64,000 bases of DNA, from NCBI GenBank assembly GCA_025201375.1, contig JAIWZP010000001.1, positions 496,001-560,000 of the forward strand, given 5' to 3'. The stretch comes from Gongronella butleri (lineage: Eukaryota > Mucoromycota > Mucoromycetes > Mucorales > Cunninghamellaceae). Positions 10,354 through 23,783 of this stretch are shown one piece after another (positions within the stretch are counted from its first letter, which is position 1; each line of letters begins with the position of its first letter). The notes under the pieces are model-generated. The model was not told where the DNA came from, did no database searches, and was given only the letters and a program-made list of their open reading frames with translations. The translations under genes and the position numbers were made by a program.

Positions 10354-13300
10354 TGCTTGTTAATTTGTGGAGGATTACGTGAAAAAAAGAGAGAGGGGAA
10401 AAAAACAGAGAGACAAGAAAAAAAAAGGAAAAAGGAAAGGAAAGGGGCCGCCCACCACAAAAAAAAAAAAGGGACAAAAAAAAAAAAGAGGAGAGCGTGG
10501 ATGACAAAGAAAGGGATGGGGTCGACACTCGTACAATCACAAATCGCGATAAAAAAGAGAGAGAAAAAAATGTGAGGGCTGGGTGGAAAAGCTGAGTCGA
10601 GTGCGATGCGAAGAAAAAGGGGTACAAAAGAGTTGAAAAGAGAGAGAGAGAGCAAAGCAAAAAAAAAAAAAAAAAAAAGAGGGGAACACAACTCCAGCTG
10701 CGCGAGGGAGGTTTCCCCAATGCCCTTTTTATACTCGACGCAGTGTCGCACAAGCCCTTTTCGTTTGACAAACATCACCTCAAAAATGGGGGGTGTGCCG
10801 CTTGATTCGGAACCACCGATGAAAAAAAACATGGCAACAAGCCCTTTCCAATCGACCCATCGCGCATAACTTTTCCGAAACTTTGTCTCTCTCTCACACA
10901 CAGCGTCTTGTTTTGATCCTTTTGGCGCCGTGCCCTGCATCTTTTCGACACTACTAAATAAATAAATAAAAGCACCACGCGCCGTTGTCTCGGAGGCGCG
11001 CGTAGGCAATGAAGCAATGCAGAATTGGGCAAAAGTAGACGCGTCTGTTTTTCGATGGTTGGCGCTTTCTCTCGGGTTTTTGAAGCTCATTCGTTTTCGA
11101 TTGGGTACGTGTCAGATCACAAAAGAAACATCACATCATGCTAAAATAAAAATAGATTTGAAAAGCGGAGGGCATGCAATGGGCTCCATTGTGCACCGCG
11201 CACAAAAAGCGCGTGTCGTAGTCCAATATTTTATTAAAAAAGCGCTACACGAAAATGATGAAGAGGACGCGTCACGCCACGACAGAACCCAATGGCTTCT
11301 TTGGCGTGCCCACAAGGGGGGTCCAATGGTCGCAGAAGCTTTGTAAAATAAAAAAGGGGATGACGCGTCACAGGATGATGTCTCGGGATCGACGCCGCCC
11401 CGCCCGCCCTCGCCATCAAGCAAGTGGCCAAAAAAAAAAAAGAAAAGAAAAAGGACGCCGACGCTCGTCCTCTTCCCTTCCTCCCGTCCCTCCCCCCAAA
11501 TCCAGACTTTTACATGCCGTCGTACCAGGTGCTTGAACAAAAAAAAAAAAAAGAAAAAAGCGAGACGACGCTATCGTGAACTTTAAAAAAAAAGGGGGGA
11601 CGCGATCAAGGGAGCTTTTTTTACGTAAAAGGGAGAACCATGGCCAACTTTTTTCAACTCACGTCCTTGTCAAAAAACAGAGTGTCGGCCTGCCCTAGTC
11701 CGCCTTTTAGTATCGGCACCGTACCACAGACATCTCTTGCAAAAAATGATGAGGCGCCCCAGGTGACTGGCGTCCAAACGAATCCCGCGTCGGGTTCCCG
11801 CAATAGGCAATCTTCCCTGCCAGTCGATCGCCAAAGGCAGTGGTCCCCATCACCATTGAATAAAGACGCGACAATGGCGCACTGGATTCTTTTTTGTCAA
11901 CAAAAAAATACATTTGATAGGAAAATTCGCGCGCCATGGTACCAATCCCCGTATTTAATTGGATTGTGCAACAGGTCCTTCACTACTAGAGGACTGGAAA
12001 AATACAAGCGAGACAAGGAACGAGGGGGGCGACGAGAGCGCGGGGGAGGTCGAGATCATGGGGACAAAAAATGAAAAGAGACAAAAAAAATACACTGAGC
12101 GTCTTTGAGTCTGATCTCCCCCCCCCTAAGTGTGTGTGTGTGTGCCAGCAGCCAGCATCGATAGCTGGCTGGATCCCATACGCACGCAAAAAGGAAAGAA
12201 GCGAGAAAAGAGAGGGGGGACCGCATTTTCGTGTCAATTGACAGCCGCTCCTCGCTCTCTCCCCCTATTTTTTTGATCATCTGCACCGGACCACCCAAAA
12301 AAAAAAGAGACAGAGAGCGCGCTGTCAGACGGGCCCCAGGGCAACATTGGGCCTTTTTGCAAGGTTGCGCAGAACGATGACTTGCCCCTCCCCCCCCCCT
12401 TTACACAGTATTTTGAGACACGGATCGCTGCAAACTGTATTTCAAAAAAGCATGAAATCGTTGTCGTTTGCTTTTTCAAGAATGGTCTACGGTTGCCTCC
12501 ACGGTCATCCATGACGTGATTTTCGACGTCTTGGCAATCCAATGCCAATACACGACTTGGATTATTTCGTGCCAATGCGGACCACTCGACATGACCAGAT
12601 TCCAGTCATTTTGATAAAAATAAACGGCTGAACTCTAAAAAAAGGGGGAGCGCAACTAAGCGGGGAACACGGAAACACAGGCGATGGCGCGTCGCACAAA
12701 ATCAGTGAGCAGTTGGGTGAGAGAAAAGGAGGGGGGAGGGGAAAGGGGAGGCAAAAAAAGGCACGGTTGTCCTGAAACAGGCCACCCATCTGCAATGAAA
12801 AATGGTAAATGCGGCAATTGGACGCGCGGGCTAGCCAATTTCTTGGTCGCGGGCCGGTTTTTTTTACATCCATTCAACTTTTTATGTTTCGCTTCGAGAA
12901 GCGTGGCGTATCATCGCCAACACCATCGCCCGCCTCCCACCCACCCACCCACCCCCCACTTTTTTTAAGCTTTGGCAACATCCCAAAGGCTTGTGCGACG
13001 GTCCCACTCGTCGTACGTGATGCCAATTGTCATCTCTGGGTCACCAAAAGGCAGGCCGGGCATACAAGGAGGCGCGCAGGGGAGGGGGACGAGGAGAGAG
13101 AGGCACGACTCCATGAACAATGACTTTTTATGGGTGGAGGTCTGAAAGATGACTGGCTCCGTCCTCACTTTTAGGTTTTGTGTTGTCTACGCGGCTGAAT
13201 CATTGCCTTTTCGAGGCCCATCGCGCCAAAGCTGGGTCCACCTTTGGATGGGTCGGTTTGAGACCTTTCTTTTTTTTTTTTTGTCTCGCAATGCAACGGG

Positions 13301-14732
13301 TAATATGATTTTCCTCCCAGAAGACGCAGGTTTTATGGAATTATGGAATGAAACAACATATGATGCAAGTAATGGGATTGTGGTGCATTCGCTTGGCACT
13401 GGCGTGCGTGCAGAAATGAGGAGTTGCTTTGTTGTTGTTTTTCTGCGCGGGCCTTCATTCCTCCTTGATCCCCCGTCACCGCCCTTTTTTTTTTCACTGG
13501 CAGCCCAATTGGTCAAAAAAGGCGATCCTCACGAAACCTGATTCCCGGAACCGCCCAAATCAAGCTGAAAAGCAAAAAGGAAGCTGGTCGTGGATAGAAA
13601 GAAAGATGGCGGGCTCGGCGGCGGCCGTGCCTTTGCGGTCATGGATGAATATACAACCCAATCGATTGCCCTACACACATGCAGCACATTGGACATAAAA
13701 AAGTGAGACACAATCAATTGAATCACGAATGAGCCCTGGTCGCACGACTTGTGCTTGTGTGTAAGACGTGTCGCCAAACAAGGTTCGAAACCTGTGCCCA
13801 TCTCTCTTTTGACACTGTCTTTTGGAACAAAGAACCCCAAAGGAGGGCCATGGCCACTGATAGAAAGCAAAAAGAGCAAGTATATTGGGCCACTTTGGCT
13901 GGCCGCCTCCCCAGCTGGGCCCACCCAAGCTACAAAAAAGAAATCGTTTTGTTTGTTTGGCCCCGCTCAAAATTTGTATTTGGGCAATCGGTTTCATTTC
14001 AATCTAGCACGGATGCTCTCATTGGTCACATGGGGAAAAGGTTTGCCGATGGAACAGCTTGCAGGCGCCAAAAGAAAAGAAAAAGAATGGATGGGCTTCA
14101 TTGCTGACGACACAGGGTTTTACCTTGCGTTGCACTTTGGTAAAATGGTTTCACACCAGGGTTGCCAAGACCAAAAAAAAAAAAAAAAAAAAATGGAAAC
14201 AGAAAAAGGTGGCGCGGCAGGGACGGGGTGCGCCATCGACATAATGCTCGCAACGCACACAAACATACACATACACACACTAGCACACTCAGGCCAACTT
14301 GTCAATGCAAGCCGATAATTTGTGATAAAATCAACAAAAAAGCGGCGGGGCCAACCAGCGTCCATAGATTAAGAGCTAGAGCCTTTCCAAGGGTTCCTCG
14401 TTCCTGGATTACTTTTTTTTTTTAGCAACACCGGCAAGGGCCTTTCCGCTCGGAGCGCGAACAAAAGTGAGACCTTGCGCAATTATTGGATACAAGACAA
14501 GAGCGGGATCGACCCTCCTTAAAATCCATGATGCGTTTCGCATTTGATCTCTTTTTCTCATCTTTTTTCATCTTTTTTTCTTTCTCTCTTTATCCCCTCT
14601 CTTGCCTCTCGCACTCTTGCCAGTCCTTTCCTTTCCCTTCCTTTCATTTCCCATTCTTTTTAATTCCTCGTGTGTTTTTCTCTCTCTCTCTTTTCCTCCT
14701 TATTTTACTTTCCTTACAAACGTCGCCATCCA
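10354..14732. other. Gene-poor intergenic region
   Basis: About 4.4 kb without a secure gene. It holds A-rich tracts next to the upstream gene, a (CCAC)-type run near 12,935-12,955, a short T-arm-like sequence near 13,790, and several open frames lacking recognisable domains (for example 11,640-12,074 +). Only the small frame at 12,965-13,114 has codon-like composition and is listed separately at low confidence. Confidence 0.5.
12965..13114 (-). CDS. Possible small ORF or terminal exon (49 aa)
   Basis: Open frame from ATG 13114 to TAA 12965. The last 30 residues (ending GITYDEWDRRTSLWDVAKA) look like natural protein sequence, unlike the homopolymer-derived frames around it. The N-terminal part is hydrophobic (SCLSLLVPLP). 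An internal AG just before the final ATG (13,040) could be a splice acceptor, so this may be the last exon of a minus-strand gene whose other exons I could not find. No family recognised. Confidence 0.25.
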   Translation of the reverse strand: MESCLSLLVPLPCAPPCMPGLPFGDPEMTIGITYDEWDRRTSLWDVAKA

Positions 14733-16224
14733 ATGCATCGCTTGCCTTTTGATATTTTGCAACAGATCCTCGCGCTCATCCCCTTTCCGACCCGCTGGGA
14801 AGCCGCTCGGTAAGTCCAAACTCGGCCCATGCCGCGCACCCCGCGGACCCCCCTCTTTACCCGCCACTTCATTGGATCTCGCCCCCCTCGCCCCTTCCCT
14901 CTCCCCCCAATTCGAGGCTAATTCATCTCAAATCGCTCATACGCTCAACTTTTTTTATTTGTTCTTATTTATACACAGAGTGAGCCGCCTCTGGTACCAA
15001 GTGTGCAATGACCACCTGCTGTACACGCACATTCACCTGGAAAACATGGAATTGGAGCAATTGGTGCACGTGCTGGGCTGGATCCAGCGGCTCAAGCCCA
15101 ACATCCGTTCGCTGACCATCCGCCAGTGCCACTCGGTCATGCTGCAGCAGCGATTACCCGTCCAGAGCAGCAGTACTATGCCTACATCGTCACATCCGGC
15201 CATGTACACGCAGCTGCGCTCGCTCAATGTGGACCGGCGCCGCGCTTTTTACATGCAACAAGAATGCCAATGGTACCAGCACTTGAATGCGAGCCTCGCC
15301 ACCCTTTTACGAGGGTCCACGCGCCTGACCAACATCACCCTGGAAAACAACGACATTGATTGGGCCATTATCGGCATCGCCGACGAGTTTTGTTCACGAA
15401 GAGTGGGGGCGACTCTGCAGGCGTGGACATTCCAGCACAATTTCGGCAACGTGATCGAGACTCCGGCTCAATTGCTCGCCTTCATGGCAGCAACGCCGCA
15501 TCTGCGCCACTTTTTGGGCCATCATCCGCACGCCATCAACGATGCCGTGCTAATCGGAGCCATTGACCGTTGGCCACTGTTGAAATCGGCCATGATCGCG
15601 TGTGCCATCAACCTGGGCGGCGACGATGACGATGACAATAGCGACGACCACCGACTGGTTCTGGTCAAGGGCGGCGCCGACGTCGACGCTCAGGCAACCG
15701 CCGACGCGGCTCGGTCCGCGGTGTCGGCATCCGCATTTTACAAATGGCTCTTGGCGTGCGCGCATCATCTCGAATCGCTGCACCTGATCGATCTGCACTG
15801 TGTGTCCGATAAACAGCTCGCGTACCTTGCACCCAACTGGCTCGCAATGCACCACACGCACCAACTCAGCCATGGCGCCACAAAGCGTCCAAAGGCGCCG
15901 GCCCTGCGCCACCTGCGCATCGCAAAATACGTCACCGACCCCGTCACCCACATCGCCATTGACGCGCTCGCAACCATGTTCCCCCTCTTGCAATCCGTCG
16001 CCTACGACACAAACGCCACGTGCTTCCGCCTCACACGCAACATGCCGCAAGACCATGTCGTCCACCTCTGGCACGCAATGCATTACCATCACCACCACGC
16101 CACAAACCACGCGCATCTCCAGCTCAATTGGACCATGCCGGACACCATGGACCAGCACTTGCTCGCCTGCCAGCAGCTCATGGCCAGCCAACATGCAGCC
16201 ACGCCTCTTCCTCTTACGTTGTAA
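14733..16224 (+). CDS. F-box domain protein (2 exons, 440 aa)
   Basis: Exon 1 (14733-14809) and exon 2 (14979-16224) join in phase 2 across a 169-nt intron with GTAAGT donor and CACAG acceptor. The N-terminus spans an F-box: LPFDILQQILALIPFPTRWE in exon 1 continues as AARVSRLWYQVCNDHLLYTH in exon 2, matching the LP-x-E/D-IL...S(R)xW(Y) pattern. F-box proteins recruit substrates to SCF ubiquitin ligases through Skp1. The rest (about 60-440) has scattered leucine-rich segments (RSLTIRQCHSV; LHLIDLHCV; LRHLRIAKYV) consistent with a divergent leucine-rich repeat fold, as in other fungal F-box/LRR proteins. A poly-A signal AATAAA lies at 16278-16283. A continuous frame reading through the intron exists but breaks the F-box, so the spliced model is preferred. 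The substrate is unknown. Confidence 0.75.
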
Positions 16225-17029
16225 ATTATTTTAAAAATTGTAATCATCATAATGCACAAAATTATACCCCGTAAATGAATAAAAACACACGCCTCGACGG
16301 CGCGCAGGTTTCCTAAAGACAGACAGGATCATGGATTGATGGCCCCAATGCTCGGACATTGGCGCTTTCCCAAAACAGGGCCGCCTTTATCGAGCGGCGC
16401 TGAGATTTGTCGCGTTTCCGATTTCTTGGGTCTTTTGTTCGCCAAAAGGCAACACAAAGCGCGGTGCACTGGCGTGACAAAAGATGCGCAAATTGATTGC
16501 TCTGTCGTATCAAGGAAGCTTCAGCGCGGTGGGAGCCATACGCGCAGAAAAACGGCCGATTTTCAAGAGTAGCTTTCATAGCATATTGCTCGACACCGAT
16601 AAAGGGCACCCCCGATTTTTATTCCAAATTTACTAGCAAACATAGCGTCCTATGCACCCAATCGCGTTAATTTAAAGACAATTGCTGAACCTCAGTTTTG
16701 CCCGCTAAACCCTGTGGTGGCACGGGCGCGATGCTCAAACCAAAATCCAAAAAATGAGTCTTCAGAAAAAGGGCAAAGTGATCCACAAAGAAAGGCCGCA
16801 TGGAGAATCCACGAGATGGCGAAAAAAAACATCAGGATCGATATGTTCAATGACGCTCTTTTTGCAAATTTAGAAAAAAAACTTTCCATGCATGTTGCTC
16901 GGTGGAAACCCGCAATGGTGCTGCGCAAATGCAGCCACCATCAAATCACGCTCTTGGCGCGTGAGTTTGATGCGGCTCAGGAGTGTGCACCATGGTGAGA
17001 TCGCGAAACATCGCGTTTCCAAAAGGGGT

Positions 17030-17560
17030 CAAAACGTGGCCCATTTTCGACCTTGAGCCCAAGTCGGTCAAAACACGCGCTTTTCGATTGATCACCGACA
17101 TCCACGGGCGCGTCCGGCCGTGATCTGTCCAGAAATGCGCAAAACAGCGCGCTGTGACCAATACTCGTCGACTTGACCTTGAGCCGAAATCACGTCCTAA
17201 ATTTCAGCAAGTTGTCTTTTTCTCCAAAAACCAGTCCATGGGCCCTTGTTTTTTAGACCATTTCCATCGGCAAAGCAGCGCAGTGTACCATGTGGTTGAA
17301 TGGCACGGCAATCCGAGAACCCAAGTTTTTCATTTTCAAAATCGTCGACTGCACCCCTTGGAAAATCGCTGAAAAATCGTGAATTTTCAAATCGACATGG
17401 CGCGCCATCCTGTGACTGCAGCTCCATGAAACTTTTTCCAGGTAGGTATTTCGGCACTCCTACTTCTCGAAAATGAATTAAAATCCGTGTGTCCATCGGG
17501 CCGTTGGCGAGAAAATCGACATTTTCCATAAAGTTTATATTTTTGACCAATACGCGTTAA
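17030..17560 (+). repeat. Dispersed repeat family, copy 1
   Basis: Shares blocks with copies near 41 kb and 56 kb. GTACCATGTGGTTGAATGGC at 17285-17304 is identical to 56522-56541. The nearby GTCGACTG-CCTTGGAAAAT motif recurs near 41,245 and 56,581, each followed by a TTTTGAAAAT-like stretch and a GCGCCATC/GCGCCGTC motif. Confidence 0.7.
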
Positions 17561-18800
17561 GTTATGATTCGATCGCGCTCAAAGTTGCATGAATGGAAAG
17601 TGACGCGCTCCGGGGCCATTTCGTCCCAGCCTGGCAAAGTCAATGAGCGATCTTTATACACTGCCGACGTCCAATCCAAGTTTTCAACCTCACTTTGCTC
17701 GGCAACGAACAGAACAAGCCGCGGCGTGATGCTGCGATAAAGGACATGAAATGCAATCCTCTGTCGGATGATCCCAGTTTCACAGGCGCGCGACCAAAAC
17801 TGGTCGAGAAAGTCAAGTTTCTAAAATTACCCTTTGTTCGCCATTTACTCGACAACCGTCAAGTCAACCCCCGATTTTTATTTCACTTTTGGCGTGTAAC
17901 AGGAGGACAATGCATCGAATGGCACCACTCTCAGGGCGCCAGCGTGTAGGCTGCCAAACGGTTTTTGCTTTCCGGGTTTGAAAATCCCTCCAAGCGGGAT
18001 GACTCTCCAGGTGCATTTTGACCTCCTGAACCTCCTGTTTTTTTCAAGTTTGAAAAAAATCATTTCGCCACCAAGGACGCATTGCAACGCCACGAAACTT
18101 TGCCACATGGGAGATTTGGCCTCACTCTTTCCAGAAAAAAATAAAAAACCCAAGGTCGATCAGGCGGTTTGTCCAGGGTCTTGACATTGGCCCAAAATTT
18201 GGCTGTAGCAAGGTTTTGAGAAATTCATTTCGTGCCAACCCCGCTGTTGGATTGCCGTCAAACTTTACCATTTGATTGTTTCAAAGCCTCTCTTTGCAGG
18301 AAAAAATAAAAACGACAGGTCGATCGGGCCCTTGTCGGGAAATGCACCAATTTGACGAATTTGCACAAATCCGATGCTGAGCACTGCAAATCATGATTGG
18401 ATCGCCTCTAAATCTTTGCATTGAGTCATTTCGGCGCGTCTTTTTCAACTAGACATTGAAAGCCAGAGGTCGACTGGACTGTTTTTCATAACTGTACTGC
18501 ATGACTCCAAATTTTCGACATTTTTTCAATTCTACAGTAGCCTTGAGCACATCAAAGTATGGCTGGATCGTCACAAAAACTTACAGTAATTGCATGAGTA
18601 AGCTTTTCGACGCATCTCTTCTTAACAAAGTATTGAAGCCAGGGATTGTTTAGGATATTGCGCAGGTGAATCCAAAATGTTGCCATTTTCACAAATCCAG
18701 CACTGGTTTGTCAAATTACTGTATTCTTCGATCGGGATGAAACTGGCACCATTCGAAAGAGACACGTTCGGATGTCATTTCATTTCTGGAGTGTTTGTTT
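17030..18800 (+). repeat. Degenerate array of about 165-bp units
   Basis: A landmark related to AGGTCGATCGGGCC recurs near 17,500, 18,155, 18,320 and 18,470, and a GGATCG landmark near 17,566, 18,393, 18,562 and 18,727. Spacings cluster at 150-170 bp. Each landmark is preceded by AAAAATAAAAA-like sequence and followed by a variable TTTTC-rich part. Units are strongly diverged; alignment was by eye. Confidence 0.5.
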
Positions 18801-21779
18801 GGCCGATGCGTGACCTTGTACGCTTGTGAAAGCCGTTCAAACATTGCAAAAATTTTCAACTTCGAAGTTCTCCTCGGCAACGGATTGAACAACACACGGC
18901 GCTTTTAACGTATCGAAGGCACCTCTTATATTTCTATCGAATGAGACCAGTTTCATCGACGGATGGCTAAAACTCGCAGAGAAAATTCACTTTTTCATCA
19001 TATTCTTTGATCGTGATTTGCTCGACAAGGGTCTAATAAACGTGTAATTTTTGTTCCAGTTTTACTAACAAACAAGGGGCAACAAGTCATATACTGTAAT
19101 GGGATGACTTGCAGTGCGCTAGCTTGGGTTTTAACTTTTTACATCGGTCATTTACCCAGGCTGCAGCCCACCATTCAGTGCACAAAAATGTGCAACAAAA
19201 AAAATTCCATGCAATAATCCACGCCGCACCTTAATAATTTGGAAGTGTCAAACCTTAAATTTTTGCAAAAAAATCTTGACCAAAGTAGGCACTTTTTGTC
19301 AGTCGATCGTCGTTCATGCATCACTCTTTGGGTATTTTTCTTAAGCTGAGGCGATCTGCCATGTTTTCTACCAATAACAAATGGTCGGAGCTACCTGTTT
19401 GGGATGCATTGATCATTCGGAGTTCGAGATTTCCCAAATTTGGCATTTTCTGAGATTGAAATGTGTGATCCCTGAGTGACCCCTGAATTTTCAAAAAGTG
19501 GTCGTAGCGCTTTGGGGTTTTAAGCTTTTTTCTTGCAAATTTTGCGCAGAACCCGATGCAGCAGTTTTTGAGCGGGGTCGACCAAGCAGATGGCGAGATG
19601 AATGCGAAATAGAACAAATAGAAGGCGTTTGGCATTTTCGGGTCCGAAAAAATCGGTCGGGTTCGTCTTGAGCACTGGCCTGTAGTTTACGCCGTGGTGA
19701 CGTAGTATTTTTCATTGGCGGGCGAGCAGGCTGTAAAAAATTTTCTGGAGGCACAGAAGGCCGGTACAGTAAAGCCTGAAAAACACGCTTTTTGTGTTTA
19801 AGAGCTAATGTTTGTGTAAGTTTTCATGCAGTGTGTCGCGATTTTTTTTGATTCGTCTTACAGTAAAGAGTAAAAAAGTAGCGAATTTTGTGCTCCCTCT
19901 TGGCTCTTGGGGAATGTTTCAAGCTGATCAGGCAACAAAATGTCGAAAACAAGTGAATTTACCAAGAATGCTAGAAATCACAATATCATATACCGCGAAA
20001 ACTCGCCCGCCAGGGTATGCCTTGAGATAAAAACTGAACGGGTGAGTGCCGCCCAGTGAAGGATTACGTACAGTACATGCGTGGGCATGCCAAAAAACAT
20101 CACTACTTTCCTAGATTTCCGGCCAAGAAGGCCATTCTCAAAGGGAATTTCTTAAACGCGTGATTTGATGGATCTTTGAGCATGAATTATAAATGTACGG
20201 GTGAACATTCAACCTGCTCGATTCATGTGCTTCAAATTTATTCCCATTCGCAAAAAATTACTGTACACAGGGTCGATGGCAAGTAAACGCGAAAAAAACG
20301 CAAATTTAGACTCTTGTGCATTTGCTTATCACTTGGTAGTACGTGAATTTGGATGGAGCGCAACCAATGTGATTCATGTCGTGCTTGTGACTCCATGCCA
20401 CCAAAGTTTAGCACGAACATGTAACGCAGCAGTGCGCACAAGACACAACAATCGTTGATTTTGGTGGCTCAAGCCAACTGTTTCACGAGGTAGCCCAAGC
20501 CAAAGGACAAAATTCGACGACCAGAAGGTTAAGCGATTTGAGACGATCACGTCGGCACCGAGTTTGTTGGGTGTTGGTTGCGAATTTGTCGAAAAATGGC
20601 ACTCTGTCTTTTTTTTTTTTTTTTTTTTTTTGTGCGCTGACCTTGGCTTGGCTGCAATAAACATGACTCACGTACTGCCATATGCTTGAATCCGGCCCCG
20701 GAGGCGCTAAAATTGCATTGCTTTTGTCCGCAGCGGTCTCAATTTTACCGATTGTTTTTTTTTTTGGCACCCACACTTGGTGATGGCCCACATGGTGTTT
20801 TTTTTTTTTTTTTGCGGGGATGGGGTGGTGTTTCCATGGAAGCAGCGGTCGTATGATATTCCCCCCCCAAGGTGATGGGTCGCGTAGAAACATCGATAAC
20901 GGGCATCTTGTCTTTTTCCATTGATCAAACAAGATTGTCACGCCACAAAGCGTGCGCCATTGTGCTGCTGTGGCCTTGTTGTACGCGACATTCACGTGCT
21001 GTACACGTCAGGGATAGGTGGCAAAATGAGCCTGTCCCAAGATGCTCAGCATTCACAGAGCTTGCGAGGAAAAAAAAAAAAGGCGCCAAAGATGACGGCC
21101 CCCCTCTCATCCATTGTCCTCCTTCTCCACCTGCATCTTGCCTCATCAGGCAAGATGCCGGCGTTGACTTTTTTGGCACTCTTTCACATGTGCATCCCTT
21201 GCGGCTTTCATGCATTGTCGGAGTTCAGGGGCCCAGGGCGCGCAATCCTATTCGTTCCCGCGCAATTTGCAACCGTGACATCAATATTGGCTGACATCCT
21301 CCTTTTAAACAATGGCCACGTTCCCCCAATTGACCGTGCAGGGTCATGGCCACAGCAATTTATTTCAACCCATTTGCCACGTTGCAACACGTTTTCCTCT
21401 CTTTTTCTTTTTTCTTTTTCATCGTTTCTTACATTTGTAGCCCTCCCCCATCCCATTCCTTCATCCTTTTTGTCATCTGTCCTTTGACCCAGGTCAACAT
21501 TCGCCCATTTTCCGCCGCACGAAAGCCTATATCCTCCCTTTTTTTCGTCCAGCATCCCTTCCCCATCGCCTCCCTCCTATAGACTCTCCACCAACCCCCC
21601 ACACACTCCTTTATAGATCCACCCCACCCCAAAATTTCTTTTTTTTTTTCTCTCTTGATCACATCGACAGGCGCTTTGTGATCTCTCTTTTTATCGATAT
21701 CCTTCTTTCTCATCATCCCTAATCAGCATTTTATAATCCCCTTTGATTCCCACTTTCAAAAACAAAAATCAACGACGTC

Positions 21780-23783
21780 ATGACCACTTTCAACTCTGCA
21801 CCCATTCTGCTTCGAGATCCGTCGACATTCCTGCTTAGCGAGGAAAAGGTAAGGTGGCAATCTCATTTTTGGTGTAACATGTCTTTGTTCCATGGCGGAA
21901 AAGGGGGGGGGCGGAGGGAGGATAAAAATAGAAAAAGGGGGGGGGCGGACAAGCTCGTGCAAAAAGCGCGGGCCCATCGCTGACTTTTTTTTTTTTTTAA
22001 CAAATCTAGACATTGGAGGAACCCGCCGCCACGACGTACACAGATGATGTGCCCCAGCACCTTGCACCAGAACAGCACCAGTACGAATTCCCTCCACGAT
22101 CGCATTTGCAAGCGCTTTCTGCGCAGCTGGACCATGGTGACGAAGATGTGCAATCGTATTTTGACGAATCGTCGTTCACGTCGTCGTTTGTGTCCGAGTG
22201 CATCTCGACCGACTTTAACACTCAAGAAGAGGAGTCGTTTGACCATTTCTTGTTCACCCTTGAGCAAGAGCAGCACGAGCATCATCACCAGCAGCAGCAA
22301 TTCTGCCTGTCGCCGCCCATCCTGGTGCATGACCGCCAATTGTCACCATTGCAGCTGCCCGTGCAATTGCCCACCACGCGTCAACATCATCGCTACGCGT
22401 CCGAGGATGCCGCGGCCGCCAACAATGACCAATTCACGTGTGGCCGCATCCGTGAAGAATCATATGATTCCGTGTCCACCATCACGCAGCCCGCCGCCGC
22501 CGCGCCTTGCTCGTTCTTGTCGTCCACCTTCAATAACAACAACAACAACAACCGTGCCGCCCTCCCGGACCGCATCGAGTGGCACAATTCGTTCGATTCG
22601 GCCTCGGCACAGCAACACCAGCAGCCAATGTGGCAAGGTACAATAATTAAAAAAAAAAAGTGAGCATCCATCTTACCTTTTTTTTTTTTTTTATTCATTA
22701 GATGATCTGTTCTTTGACAGTGTTCACCCTTACCAACGCGGCTCGCACGCGCATGCACTGCCTGTGATCCACCAAGAAACCGAGCCCATGCTGTCGGACA
22801 ACAATTCGACGGATGATGACTCGAGCTCGTGCTCGAGCGGGTCCAAGGTGGTGCTGATCAAGCTGAACAAGAAGACAAAGCACAAAAAGATCGCCATGTC
22901 GCCACGCGTCGCGTACCAACAGGCCGATTTCGGCTTTGACGACGACGATCTGGCGCTTGAAGAGGAGGCACCCATCGAGTCGGCGTCCGTGTTCCTGCCT
23001 GTGCACGGCCAGAGGCAGGAAACGCGACGCGACACGTACGAGCTTCTCCTCGGGGGCGCCAATGATGAGCCTGAAGCGCGTGCACCGGCCCCCGCGATGC
23101 CTGATTATCATCAATGGCAGGCGCGCGTGGAGCAATTGGAGCGCGAGGTGCAAGAAGAAAAGGCCATGCGCAAAGGGTTTGAAAAGGCCATGGAGGAAAT
23201 GGTGCTTTTGATGGACCAGCAGCAGAAATTGCTGTACGATCGACTTGACCAGGAGATTGCCATGCGCAAAATGTACGAATCGCGTATGCACCACGCCCTG
23301 GAACAGTTGCAGCCTCTCGAGACAAAGATCCAAAAGGAAACCAGCGCTCGATGCGAATTGGAATCCATGATGTCTCACGTCCTCAACCAAGTCCAAGATC
23401 TAAAGGCCAGCCACCACGCCATGGAGCGCCAACTCCTCAAGCAACAACAAGCCTCGTCCGCCTCGACAAAGACCACCATGTTGAAAAAGAAGCCTGCTGT
23501 TGCCAACAAGACCACGCTCCATGCGCCCAGCAACCGATCCACCACTACCACCACCACCATGTCCTCCACCTTGTCCGTCAAGGCCACCACCTTGTCTGTC
23601 AAGCCCGCCACCGCCAAGCCCGCCAACCCCATCATCGCCATGGCTGATGCCAACAAGCGCGAAACCACCACCTCTCTTACAAAAGCCCCTGTGCCCTCGC
23701 GCTCGCAACAGCAGCGCACACGCCGTCCGCAAGTGATCCGCATGAAGACAAGCCGCCTCAACGCCTCGGCAAACAAGCGCTAA
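21780..23783 (+). CDS. Coiled-coil protein of unknown function (3 exons, 592 aa)
   Basis: Exons 21780-21848, 22010-22637 and 22702-23783 join in frame (phases 0 and 1, GT-AG). Residues 1-235 are acidic and Gln/His/Ser-rich. A KKTKHKK basic patch follows near residue 290. Residues about 345-465 form a strong coiled coil (ARVEQLEREVQEEKAMRKGF; ETKIQKETSARCELESMMSH; LKASHHAMERQLLKQQQ). The C-terminal 120 residues are basic and Thr/Ser/Lys/Pro-rich, resembling microtubule- or nucleic-acid-binding tails. No named family was recognised. The order acidic N-terminus, parallel coiled coil, basic tail suggests a structural or cytoskeletal adaptor, which is only inference. It is followed head-to-tail by the membrane-protein gene at 24.66 kb. 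Confidence 0.75.

Larger units (their letters stand above)
16225..21779. other. 5.5-kb gene desert with decayed repeats
   Basis: No credible gene. Open frames are short and lack domains. From about 16.9 to 18.9 kb the sequence is an eroded array of about 165-bp repeats (annotated separately). From 19 to 20.5 kb it is AT-rich with no recognised structure. From 20.6 kb on it contains long T runs, and from 21.4 kb a pyrimidine-rich leader typical of the region upstream of the coiled-coil gene. Confidence 0.55.

Noticed and set aside
11640..12074. Plus-strand frame of 144 codons starting MANFFQLTSL
   Set aside because: No domain, no intron support, and low-complexity basic C-terminus; likely chance.
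13735..13805. B-box-like GGTTCGAAACC with a following TTTT, resembling a tRNA gene
   Set aside because: Only five of seven acceptor pairs can form, the D arm does not fold and no valid anticodon loop fits, so no tRNA is called.
14602..14978. Long frame reading through into the F-box gene
   Set aside because: It crosses the GTAAGT...CACAG intron and would destroy the F-box; its N-terminal part is translation of a pyrimidine-rich leader.
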